Below, piece by piece: positions 1 through 6,539 of a stretch of DNA of 12,152 nucleotides (its first letter is position 1; each line of letters starts with the position of its first letter). The notes under the pieces are model-generated. The model did no database searches and had not been told where the DNA came from. It saw nothing but the letters and a program-made list of their open reading frames with translations. The stretch is taken from contig CALEIS010000032.1 of NCBI GenBank assembly GCA_937877675.1, forward strand, positions 1-12,152, in the 5' to 3' direction. Position numbers and translations under genes: made by a program. Source of the DNA: an uncultured Clostridia bacterium (GTDB lineage: Bacteria; Bacillota; Clostridia; Oscillospirales; Acutalibacteraceae).

Positions 1-916
1 GACCGTCAATGTGATATTTATCAAGCCAGAACATAGCACTTGAAATAAGGAAGGATTGAACTTCGTTTCTGCCAAAGTCAAAAACCTTTGTTCCCCATTC
101 AAGGTGTTCACCTTTTCTTATATCTGCATATTCATAACAGGCAGTACCATCAAATTCATAAAGTCCGTGGGCATCCTTTGGGAAATGAGCAGGTACCCAG
201 TCAAGAATTACACCGATATTATTCTTATGACACATATCAATGAGATACATCAAATCGTCAGGAGTACCATATCGTGATGTGGCTGCAAAATATCCTGTTA
301 CCTGATAACCCCAAGAGCCGTCAAATGGAAATTCCGTAAGTGGCATAAACTCAATGTGTGTGTAACCCATTTCCTTAACATAAGGGATAAGTTCATCTGC
401 CATTTTACGATATGAATAGAAATTCCCGTCCTCATACTGCTTCCACGAGCCAAAATGCACCTCGTAGATATTTACAGGTTTATCATACTGAGCTTTTTCT
501 CGTTTTGCCTTTTCCCATTTATCGTCAGTCCATTTGTATGAACCTAACTCATAATATTTTGTGGCATTGTCAGGACGGGTTTGTGTATGGTAACCATATG
601 GGTCAGCCTTCATAAGTTTTCTGCCATCCTTAGTGGTAATGCAGAATTTATACGCATCGTACAGCTTTACGTTTTTAACATAAACTTCCCAAATGCCACC
701 TACTGTAATTCGCTCAGCCTTATCAGCCTCATCATTCCATCCGTTAAAGTCCCCTGTGACACTGACCGAAACTGCATTTGGAGCCCAAGTTCTGAAAACA
801 ACTGTTTCATCATCCACACGATGAGCGCCCATGTATTCATAAGAACGTGCATTATTTCCCTGATGGAAAAGATACACGGGAACTTGTGCTTCAAAGTTAT
901 TTTGTACATCCGTCAT
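1..916 (-). CDS. glgB: 1,4-alpha-glucan (glycogen) branching enzyme, N-terminal part
   Basis: Glycogen branching enzyme makes alpha-1,6 branches by moving glucan chains; it is a cytoplasmic enzyme of glycogen synthesis. The 305 residues visible are open to the window edge, so the C-terminal part lies outside. A CBM48-like beta domain comes first (WAPNAVSVSVTGDFNGW at about 44-60). The start of a GH13 (alpha-amylase superfamily) barrel follows, with the branching-enzyme hallmark YEVHFGSW at 151-158. Conserved region I is DWVPAHF at 239-245 with its histidine at 244. The catalytic Asp and Glu (regions II and III) fall beyond the edge; the visible sequence stops at HIDG, just before region II. 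The ATG is preceded by a GAGGTGATGA ribosome site. Family assignment is firm; whether the gene is intact cannot be judged here. Confidence 0.95.
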   Translation of the reverse strand, partial: MTDVQNNFEAQVPVYLFHQGNNARSYEYMGAHRVDDETVVFRTWAPNAVSVSVTGDFNGWNDEADKAERITVGGIWEVYVKNVKLYDAYKFCITTKDGRKLMKADPYGYHTQTRPDNATKYYELGSYKWTDDKWEKAKREKAQYDKPVNIYEVHFGSWKQYEDGNFYSYRKMADELIPYVKEMGYTHIEFMPLTEFPFDGSWGYQVTGYFAATSRYGTPDDLMYLIDMCHKNNIGVILDWVPAHFPKDAHGLYEFDGTACYEYADIRKGEHLEWGTKVFDFGRNEVQSFLISSAMFWLDKYHIDG

Positions 917-969
917 TTCATCACCTCACAATTATATTTATCAAAGCATAATTCTACTTATACAGATAT

Positions 970-998
970 ATTTTAGCACTACAAAAAAGTGATTTCAA
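970..998 (-). promoter_or_regulatory. Probable promoter of glgB with overlapping dyad
   Basis: Read on the minus strand there is a TTGAAA -35 box (993-998) and a TAAAAT -10 box (970-975) separated by 17 bases, about 50 bases upstream of the glgB ATG. An inverted repeat, AGCACT at 975-980 and AGTGCT at 998-1003, brackets the spacer and touches both boxes, so it could be an operator. A second pair, TGCACAAA at 1007-1014 and TTTGTGCA at 1049-1056, lies upstream. The promoter is read from consensus only; no regulator is implied. Confidence 0.6.
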
Positions 999-1114
999 GT
1001 GCTTTTTGCACAAAATAGTCAAATTGGTAACAAATTTCATTACAACCATTTGTGCACTTTGTTACAAAATATTACAAAAAAATCTCAAAACAAACAGATT
1101 ATATCAAGAATGTT

Positions 1115-1120
1115 TATAAT
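1115..1120 (+). promoter_or_regulatory. Possible -10 box upstream of the small ORF
   Basis: A perfect TATAAT at 1115-1120 faces the 21-codon ORF, which starts nearly 200 bases downstream. No good -35 hexamer is seen 16-18 bases upstream (the bases there read roughly AAACAG), and the TG of a possible extended -10 is one base out of place. In AT-rich DNA a lone TATAAT is weak evidence. If real, the transcript would have a long leader of about 185 bases before the ORF. Confidence 0.3.
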
Positions 1121-1313
1121 AAACGCAAAATTCAATTGGAGTTTATCGGGGTAAATGCAAAATGCAACTACAACAGAATATTTTCATAGTCTTTAGAAGA
1201 AATGGTAAAATCCAAATTACGGGTTTTGATAGCATCTGTGTAAAGTAAGAGTCACAGGGACACAACAACACAGCGTTTGTTGAAGTTCGAACAATTAAAC
1301 GGAGGTGAAAAAG

Positions 1314-1379
1314 ATGGTTTGGTTCATTTCAGGTGCTCTTCTCGGTTCAGGTCTTGGCTGGTTTACATTCTGGGCTTAA
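1314..1379 (+). CDS. Tiny 21-residue hydrophobic protein, possible single membrane helix
   Basis: I do not recognise this product. An ATG follows a very strong ribosome site (GGAGGTG at 1301-1307, 6 bases away) and opens 21 codons ending in TAA. The peptide has no charged side chain at all and is hydrophobic throughout, with tryptophans at positions 3, 16 and 20. Glycines at 7, 11 and 15 form a GxxxGxxxG glycine zipper, a pattern known to pack membrane helices together. It fits one short membrane-spanning helix that could oligomerise. It stands alone, with structured DNA downstream and a terminator at 1549-1573. It might be a small membrane protein, a type I toxin-like peptide or a leader peptide. 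Translation is suggested mainly by the ribosome site and amino acid pattern; no homologue is known to me. Confidence 0.5.
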   Translation: MVWFISGALLGSGLGWFTFWA

Positions 1380-1402
1380 TTTAAAATAAATATAAATTAA
1401 AA

Positions 1403-1491
1403 GTGAATGTCTTCTTGTTTAGACATTAAGATTTTCACCCCATTCAGGGAAAGCAGGAGACAGTGTGGGTGCTGTCCCCTACGAAATGTCT
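1403..1491 (+). other. Cluster of inverted repeats with alternative pairings after the small ORF
   Basis: AATGTCT at 1406-1412 pairs perfectly with AGACATT at 1421-1427 around an 8-base loop. GTGAA (1403-1407) could instead pair with TTCAC (1434-1438). A second hairpin, GGAGACAG (1456-1463) with CTGTCCCC (1472-1479), has one mismatch and an 8-base loop. A second copy of AATGTCTT lies at 1485-1492, so AGACATT could also pair with the downstream copy, enclosing the second hairpin. This is the shape of a small structured RNA or 3' UTR, but no family is recognised and the strand is assumed from the small ORF. Confidence 0.4.
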
Positions 1492-1548
1492 TGATTCTAA
1501 TAAAATAAAACATTCCAATAAATTCAAACTTGTTCACAAAATAAAAAC

Positions 1549-1573
1549 AGCGAGGTCAAATTAAGACCTCGCT
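1549..1573 (-). terminator. Intrinsic terminator of the ABC exporter operon, probably bidirectional
   Basis: AGCGAGGTC (1549-1557) and GACCTCGCT (1565-1573) form a perfect 9-bp stem with a 7-base loop. Read on the minus strand it is followed by GTTTTTATTTT and lies about 70 bases after the exporter stop codon. On the plus strand it is followed by ATTTTCATTTAATTTTT, so it can also end rightward transcription from the small ORF. Confidence 0.85.
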
Positions 1574-1642
1574 ATTTTCATTTAATTTTTAGTTTTCAGC
1601 TATATCACGAGCCGAAAGCCACGAAGTATTGCGGAAAAAGAA

Positions 1643-3556
1643 TCAATTTCCCTGGAAGTTACCGGTATATAACTGATAATACTTTCCTTTTTGTTCAATC
1701 AAATCATCGTGGTCGCCACGTTCAATAATTTTACCGTTTTCAAGCACCATAATTGCTTTTGCATTTCGTACAGTTGAAAGACGGTGAGCAATAACGAAAA
1801 CAGTTCTGCCTTCCATAAGAGCATCCATACCCTGTTCAATATACTTTTCTGTTCTAGTATCAATTGAGCTTGTTGCCTCGTCAAGAATAAGCACTGGTGG
1901 GTCTGCAACTGCTGCACGAGCAATAGAAATTAACTGACGTTGACCCTGTGAAAGGTTTGAGCCGTCACCTGTAAGCATTGTGTTATAGCCATCCGGAAGA
2001 TTTGAAATAAATGAATGGGCATTTGCAATTTTCGCTGCTTCAACAATCTGCTCATGGGTTGCATCAAGATTACCATAACGAATATTATCCTCGATTGTAC
2101 CTGTAAACAAATGAGTATCCTGCAAAACAATACCCAGTGAACGACGCAAATCGTTCTTTTTAATTTTCTGAATATTTATTCCGTCATAACGGATTTTACC
2201 TTCATCAATTTCATAGAAACGATTGATAAGGTTAGTGATTGTTGTTTTACCTGCACCAGTTGAGCCGACGAATGCAATTTTCTGTCCTGGTTTTGCATAA
2301 AGTGAAACATCATTAAGGACAGTTTTCTTTCCGTCATAACTGAAGATAACATTTTCAAAAACAATGTCACCTGCAAGACGAGTATATGTCACACTACCAT
2401 CACTGTGAGTGTGTTTCCAAGCCCAGATACCTGTTCTTTTTTCTGTTTCCTTGATTTCACCGTTTTCGTCCAACTCTGCATTGACAAGAACAACATATCC
2501 CTCGTCGATTTCAGGCTCTTGGTCAATAATTTCAAAGATTCTCTCGGCACCTGCAAGAGCCATAAGTGCGTTATTGAACTGTTGTGTAATATTTGAAATA
2601 GGTTGTGTGAAGCTTCTGATATACTGCAAGAATGCAGCAATATCACCCACAGACATAGCGCCTTTGATTGCAAGAAGTCCACCAACAGCAGCTGTAAGAG
2701 CATAGGTTACATGGGAAAGGTTATTCATGATTGGTCCCAACATATTTGCAAAAGAGTTTGCACTTGTTGCAGACTTACGAAGATTTTCGTTGATTTCTCC
2801 AAAGTGAGCTTCAACTTCACCTTCGTGATTAAATACCTTAACAACCTTTTGTCCTTCAATAATTTCTTCAATATATCCGTTAACTGTGCCTATCTGCTCC
2901 TGTTGTTTTTTGAAGTAGAATGCACTCTTTTTACCAAGAACTCGTGTAATGATAACCATTACAACCACCATAGCACACACGATGAGTGTCATCTGCCAAC
3001 TCAAGAATAACATAATCACGAATGAGCCGATAATTGAAATACCCGATGACACAAATTGAGTAAGTCCTTGGCTGATAAACTGACGAAGAGTTTCAACGTC
3101 ATTTGTAAAACGGCTCATAATTTCACCGTGAGGGTGTGAGTCATAGAAACTGATTGGCAAATCAGCCACAGCATCAAAAAGGTCTTTTCTTAAGGTGTTG
3201 AGTGTGCGTTGAGTAAGCCATACCGAGCATTTTGATTGTCCGTAGGAAGCAAATGCACCAAAGATGAAAACTCCACTCATAACAACCATCATTTTTACAA
3301 GTGGTGCTACAAGCTCGCTTGTGAATTCTTTTCCTATCATTGGCATAAGATAATCATCAACAATCGGTTTGATAAACAAGGAGATAGAAACCGTTGAGAT
3401 TGAACTTATTGCTGCGAAAATAAGCATACCGAAGAATAAGCCCTTATGTCTTAAAATATAGCCAAAAAGTCTTCTGATAGTACCCTTGGTATTCTTAGGT
3501 TTTTGCACAGGTTTGCCTCTTCCACGATTTCCTGGTCCGCCCATTGGTCCTGCCAT
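1643..3556 (-). CDS. Heterodimeric ABC exporter, catalytically normal half (TMD-NBD)
   Basis: This is one half of a type IV (multidrug-type) ABC exporter, an inner-membrane ATP-driven efflux pump made with the product of the gene upstream. The 637 residues hold a Gly/Pro-rich basic cytoplasmic tail (1-25), six expected membrane helices within about 35-325, and a nucleotide-binding domain from about 398. The ATPase motifs are intact: Walker A GSTGAGKTT (431-439), Q-loop Gln479, Walker B LILDE with catalytic Glu560, and switch His591. The signature is LSQGQ (535-539) rather than LSGGQ, as is usual for the partner that completes a degenerate site. A linker of some 45 residues (about 352-396) between the membrane part and the NBD is longer than usual and carries the motif WAWKH. 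The ATG overlaps the upstream stop by one base (TAATG) with GGAGGTG before it. Substrate is unknown; drug efflux is inferred from the family and the MarR neighbour. Confidence 0.93.
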   Translation of the reverse strand: MAGPMGGPGNRGRGKPVQKPKNTKGTIRRLFGYILRHKGLFFGMLIFAAISSISTVSISLFIKPIVDDYLMPMIGKEFTSELVAPLVKMMVVMSGVFIFGAFASYGQSKCSVWLTQRTLNTLRKDLFDAVADLPISFYDSHPHGEIMSRFTNDVETLRQFISQGLTQFVSSGISIIGSFVIMLFLSWQMTLIVCAMVVVMVIITRVLGKKSAFYFKKQQEQIGTVNGYIEEIIEGQKVVKVFNHEGEVEAHFGEINENLRKSATSANSFANMLGPIMNNLSHVTYALTAAVGGLLAIKGAMSVGDIAAFLQYIRSFTQPISNITQQFNNALMALAGAERIFEIIDQEPEIDEGYVVLVNAELDENGEIKETEKRTGIWAWKHTHSDGSVTYTRLAGDIVFENVIFSYDGKKTVLNDVSLYAKPGQKIAFVGSTGAGKTTITNLINRFYEIDEGKIRYDGINIQKIKKNDLRRSLGIVLQDTHLFTGTIEDNIRYGNLDATHEQIVEAAKIANAHSFISNLPDGYNTMLTGDGSNLSQGQRQLISIARAAVADPPVLILDEATSSIDTRTEKYIEQGMDALMEGRTVFVIAHRLSTVRNAKAIMVLENGKIIERGDHDDLIEQKGKYYQLYTGNFQGN

Positions 3557-5310
3557 TATAACGCACCTCCCATCACATCAAAATCGTCACTACCCTTTTG
3601 CTGGGAGTTAAAAATGTCTTGATAGATTTCGTTTCTCTCGAGCAATTCCTCGTGTTTACCGATATCGTTTACTCCACCTTCATCAAGGATGATAATCTTA
3701 TCACAATCAGAAACGGATGAAATTCTTTGGGCAATAATAATTTTTGTTGTTTCTGGAATACAATTTCTTAAACCTTCACGAATTTTTGAATCCGTAAAAG
3801 TGTCAACCGCACTTGTGGAGTCATCAAGAATAAGAATTTTTGGTTTTTTAAGAAGTGCACGGGCAATACAAAGTCGTTGTTTCTGTCCACCTGAAACATT
3901 GACACCACCCTGACCTAAATCAGTATTATATCCATCAGGGAATGAAGAAACAAAATTGTGTGCATCGGCAATTTTACAAGCCTCAATAATTTCTTCATCC
4001 GTTGCGTTTTTGTCACCCCAGCGAAGGTTTTCTGCAATTGTGCCGGAGAAAAGAACATTTTTCTGAAGCACCATACTAACTGCATCACGAAGATTAAAAA
4101 TCTTATAATCCTTTACATTAACACCACCGACAAGCAATTCACCGTCAGTAACATCATAAAGGCGTGGAATCAACTGTACAAGGCTTGTTTTTGCACTACC
4201 TGTTGCACCGATAATACCAACCATTTCACCACTTTCAATTTTGAAGGTAGCGTTATTAATTACATTACTCTGTCCCGTTGCATATTTGAAGGACACATTC
4301 TTAAACTCGATTGAGCCATCTTTAACATCTGTAACTGTTGCTTTTTCATCATTGATGTCAGGAATTTCGTCCATAACCTCAAGAATTCGCTTTGCACTTG
4401 CCTGTGACATAAAGAATTGAGCAATAAGCAAAACCACCATAAGGAAGTGAACTAAAATCTGCATAATATAAGTAAAAATCGCAGAAAAGTCACCAAGACT
4501 TAATGTTTCTGCTGCAATGGATTTTGCTGCAATAAGGAGAATTGCCATAATTGTGCCACCCAAGACAATAGTGAATGTGGGTTGCCCTAAAATCATAAGT
4601 TTTTCAGCATGTAATGCAGCCTTCATAAGATTATCATTGGCTGTTTTGAATTTTTCCTTTTCATAATCTGAACGGACAAAGGATTTTACAACTCTTACAT
4701 TGGTAAGATTTTCCTGAATTGAAGCATTAAATCCGTCAAACATTTTAAGCATTTTCTTGAATCTACCCAAAACAATTGGAGCAAAAATTACAAGAATTAT
4801 TGCGATAAGTGGCAATGCAACTGTAAATGGCATTGCTACCTGACGACTCTTTGTAATTGTAATCACCAAAGCTACAACAAACATAACTGGTGCACGGAAT
4901 AACATTCTAATCATCATTACAAATGTATTCTGCACAGTATTCACGTCAGTTGTAAGACGAGTGATAAGGGATGCTGTTGAAAGATGGTCAATATTTGAGA
5001 AAGAATAAGTCTGAATTTTACCAATCATTTCCTCTCTTAATGTTGCACCAAATCCCATACCTGCGACCGCTGCCATTCGTGCTGCCAAAGCACCACAGAA
5101 AAGTGAGCCGATTGCAAACAAGAGCATTTTAAGACCAAGACGAAGTATAACATTCATACTATCATCTGTCACTCCAGCTTGTACAAGGTTTACTATATCC
5201 GCCATAACAAGTGGAATTAAAAGTTCAAGCACAACCTCACCAATCATCAACACTGGTGAAAGAATTGTTGGCACAATATATTTCTTTGCGCATTTCAAAA
5301 GCTTAAACAT
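3556..5310 (-). CDS. Heterodimeric ABC exporter, degenerate-site half (TMD-NBD)
   Basis: This is the second half of the exporter, 584 residues, with six expected membrane helices in about 12-300 and an NBD from about 335. It carries the substitutions typical of the non-hydrolysing site in BmrCD, LmrCD and TM287/288-type pumps. Walker B ends in Asp-Asp (496-497), with Asp497 replacing the catalytic Glu, and the switch histidine is Gln528. Its signature VSGGQ (472-476) is canonical and would complete the partner's active site. In addition, Walker A reads GATGSAKT (368-375): Ala373 stands where glycine is nearly invariant, which is unusual even for this group. The start overlaps the marR-like gene by 8 bases, with a run of G residues (GGGGG) as ribosome site, so the three genes are translationally coupled. 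The protein presumably works only as a dimer with the product of the next gene. Confidence 0.93.
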   Translation of the reverse strand: MFKLLKCAKKYIVPTILSPVLMIGEVVLELLIPLVMADIVNLVQAGVTDDSMNVILRLGLKMLLFAIGSLFCGALAARMAAVAGMGFGATLREEMIGKIQTYSFSNIDHLSTASLITRLTTDVNTVQNTFVMMIRMLFRAPVMFVVALVITITKSRQVAMPFTVALPLIAIILVIFAPIVLGRFKKMLKMFDGFNASIQENLTNVRVVKSFVRSDYEKEKFKTANDNLMKAALHAEKLMILGQPTFTIVLGGTIMAILLIAAKSIAAETLSLGDFSAIFTYIMQILVHFLMVVLLIAQFFMSQASAKRILEVMDEIPDINDEKATVTDVKDGSIEFKNVSFKYATGQSNVINNATFKIESGEMVGIIGATGSAKTSLVQLIPRLYDVTDGELLVGGVNVKDYKIFNLRDAVSMVLQKNVLFSGTIAENLRWGDKNATDEEIIEACKIADAHNFVSSFPDGYNTDLGQGGVNVSGGQKQRLCIARALLKKPKILILDDSTSAVDTFTDSKIREGLRNCIPETTKIIIAQRISSVSDCDKIIILDEGGVNDIGKHEELLERNEIYQDIFNSQQKGSDDFDVMGGAL

Positions 5311-5752
5311 TGTTATCCCCCTTTCTAAAAACTGTCAAATTATCATTCATTCGCTTAATAAAGGATGATAGACATTCAATCTCATCCTCCGTAAAACCTG
5401 TATAAGTCACATTATCGATATTTAAGAAATAATCGTCAGCAAATTGCTTAATCTCTTTTCCTTTTTTTGTAAGCTTTAATTTATGGCATCTGGAATCACT
5501 TTTATTCTCAAAACGAACAATAAGACCTGATTCTTCCATCTTTTTGAGAGACTTTGCAACTGCAGGTTGACTAACATTCAAATAGTCTGCAATTTCTTTT
5601 TGTGTGGCATCCTCATGCTCACTTAAGTATTTAAGAATTGGTGGTTGTCCGAAGCCTAATCCACATTCACGGAATTTACCATCAATTATTTCATGGTGCA
5701 AGACATGATATTTTTTAAATTCATCATCTAATTTCTTTACCTTCGAAATCAA
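5303..5752 (-). CDS. MarR-family transcriptional regulator
   Basis: A 149-residue winged-helix regulator of the MarR family, which as dimers usually repress adjacent efflux genes and release DNA on binding small phenolic or drug-like ligands. The helix-turn-helix lies at about 49-77 (QKEIADYLNVSQPAVAKSL), followed by the wing with the family's D-x-R pattern (KSDSRCHKLKLTKKG). Long helices for dimerisation lie at both ends. Cys30 and the wing cysteine could sense oxidation, but this is speculation. The start appears to be TTG at 5750-5752, with GAGGGG at 5763-5768 upstream at 10 bases; no in-frame ATG is nearby. It is first in an operon with the two exporter genes and has palindromes at its promoter, so autoregulation of the whole operon is likely. 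Confidence 0.92.
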   Translation of the reverse strand: MISKVKKLDDEFKKYHVLHHEIIDGKFRECGLGFGQPPILKYLSEHEDATQKEIADYLNVSQPAVAKSLKKMEESGLIVRFENKSDSRCHKLKLTKKGKEIKQFADDYFLNIDNVTYTGFTEDEIECLSSFIKRMNDNLTVFRKGDNNV

Positions 5753-5785
5753 ATTTTCACGTCCCCTCGATTTAGTCTAGAATAC

Positions 5786-5813
5786 ATAACTTGGTTATTT
5801 AATAACTAGTTAT
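5786..5813. promoter_or_regulatory. Probable MarR operator palindromes
   Basis: A perfect 12-bp palindrome, ATAACTAGTTAT (5802-5813), lies 9 bases downstream of the -10 box, around the expected transcription start. Next to it is a related imperfect dyad, ATAACTTGGTTAT (5786-5798), and the spacing creates a third dyad, GTTATTTAATAAC. Clustered AT-rich palindromes of this size at the start site are typical of autorepressing MarR proteins. The assignment to this regulator is inferred from position. Confidence 0.65.
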
Positions 5814-5822
5814 ACATTTCTT

Positions 5823-5850
5823 ATTATATACCTTTTTTTACTGGTGTCAA
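5823..5850 (-). promoter_or_regulatory. Promoter of the marR-ABC exporter operon
   Basis: On the minus strand a perfect TTGACA (5845-5850) and a perfect TATAAT (5823-5828) are separated by 16 bases, about 70 bases upstream of the marR-like start codon. The -35 box lies inside an inverted repeat, TGGTGT-CA-ACACCA (5842-5855), flanked by T and A runs, a possible second control site. Such a near-consensus promoter would be strong unless repressed. Confidence 0.85.
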
Positions 5851-5905
5851 CACCAAAAAAACAGGTCATTTATGAACAATTTGTAAACAATTTCGCCTTT
5901 TTCTC

Positions 5906-5935
5906 AAAACGTCCCACAAATCGTGGGACGTTTTT
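5906..5935 (+). terminator. Intrinsic terminator between the MarR promoter and the phage genes
   Basis: ACGTCCCAC (5909-5917) and GTGGGACGT (5923-5931) form a 9-bp stem with a 5-base loop. It extends to 12 bp with the flanking A and T runs and is followed on the plus strand by TTTTT. No gene in the window ends upstream of it on this strand, since the marR-like gene is transcribed away. It may be bidirectional (TTTTGAG on the other strand), left over from a gene lost at the phage junction, or a barrier before terS. Confidence 0.75.
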
Positions 5936-5953
5936 GCGATTTGGGCCTATATA

Positions 5954-6026
5954 TGGAGGGACTTTTTTCAAGGTAAGAAGTAAAAGTGGATAAGTAATAA
6001 GTATTTTTACCTTTATTTCCCCTCCA
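5954..6026 (+). promoter_or_regulatory. Nested inverted repeat in the leader before terS
   Basis: TGGAGGG (5954-5960) matches CCCTCCA (6020-6026), and inside it AAGGTAA (5970-5976) matches TTACCTT (6007-6013). The inner stem extends to ten pairs with one G-U. In RNA this would be a two-part hairpin ending five bases before the terS ribosome site (AGGAG, 6031-6035). No clear sigma-70 promoter for the phage operon is visible between 5936 and 6030. The pairing is seen directly; any role is inference. Confidence 0.45.
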
Positions 6027-6041
6027 AGAAAGGAGCAAAAA

Positions 6042-6539
6042 ATGAACACAAAGAAACTTACAAAGAAGGAAACGGATTTTTGTCGTATGTATGTGCGACT
6101 CCGTAATCCACGGGAAGCAGCTATGAGAGCAGGTTACACCACCTTGCCCGAATGTCGTGCTGTGAGCCTTTTATCCAAAAAGAATATCCGTAAAAAGATT
6201 CAAGAGCTTGAAAAAGAAGCCCAAGCAGACGAAGCGCTTATTTCTGCAGGACTTCAACGCCTTGCTTTCGGCTCTGTTTCCGATGCGGTCAAGCTTATTC
6301 TTTCTGCTGACAAAAATACTTCCCCCGACATTGATTCTCTTGACCTTTTTAATGTGTCAGAAATCAAATTCACAAGTGGAAAGGGTATGGAAATAAAATT
6401 CTTTGACAGATTAAAGGCTTTGGAGCGACTTTCCCTCATTTCCCAGAATGGAAATGATTTGGGAGCATTATCCTTCTATGAAGCACTTGAAAGAAGTGCA
6501 GGAAACAAGACGGAGAGTGAAGATAATGTCACAAATTAA
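6042..6539 (+). CDS. terS: Phage terminase small subunit
   Basis: The small terminase recognises phage DNA at the packaging site and recruits the large subunit. The 165-residue protein has the Terminase_2-type N-terminal DNA-binding region: LTKKETDFCRMYV, then AAMRAGY at about 27-33, and a KKNIRKKIQEL helix near 48-58. A charged helical middle follows, as expected for an oligomerising subunit. The ATG has an AGGAG site 6 bases upstream. It is the first gene of the head operon, and its 3' end overlaps the large subunit gene by 14 bases. Assignment rests on the N-terminal pattern plus its position directly before the large terminase. Confidence 0.87.
   Translation: MNTKKLTKKETDFCRMYVRLRNPREAAMRAGYTTLPECRAVSLLSKKNIRKKIQELEKEAQADEALISAGLQRLAFGSVSDAVKLILSADKNTSPDIDSLDLFNVSEIKFTSGKGMEIKFFDRLKALERLSLISQNGNDLGALSFYEALERSAGNKTESEDNVTN

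Larger units (their letters stand above)
917..1642. other. Long intergenic region between glgB and the ABC exporter
   Basis: This stretch holds no long reading frame. It contains the glgB promoter, an AT-rich segment with repeated TTACAAAA motifs (about 1062-1078), the 21-codon ORF at 1314-1379, a cluster of short inverted repeats at 1403-1491, and an intrinsic terminator at 1549-1573. A hairpin with arms CAACAA (1263-1268) and TTGTTG (1277-1282) and a palindrome GTTCGAAC (1285-1292) sit just upstream of the small ORF. Nothing matches a riboswitch or tRNA that I recognise. Confidence 0.7.

Noticed and set aside
56..976. Rightward reading frames of 67-131 codons across the glgB region
   Set aside because: They lie opposite a convincing branching enzyme frame, have no family resemblance, and are shadows of its codon pattern.
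1285..1292. GTTCGAAC palindrome as an SOS (LexA) box before the small ORF
   Set aside because: The Gram-positive SOS box is CGAAC-N4-GTTYG with a 4-base gap and reversed arm order; this palindrome lacks that layout.
917..1642. Riboswitch, tRNA or CRISPR array in the intergenic region
   Set aside because: No known riboswitch core, cloverleaf or regularly spaced repeat was found; only the short inverted repeats described.
2405..3010. Plus-strand frames opposite the ABC exporter
   Set aside because: They are antisense to intact exporter motifs, have no ribosome site, and show compositions typical of shadow frames.
1643..5310. The two ABC genes as a bacteriocin or peptide exporter
   Set aside because: No N-terminal peptidase domain and no precursor-peptide gene in the operon; the heterodimer pattern and MarR partner fit drug-type efflux better. 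The 21-residue ORF lacks a leader or cleavage motif.
6448..6525. Upstream ATG extending the large terminase by 26 residues
   Set aside because: It lies within terS in another frame, lacks a good ribosome site, and the added residues are not terminase-like. ATG 6526 has GGAG at proper spacing and a usual N-terminus.
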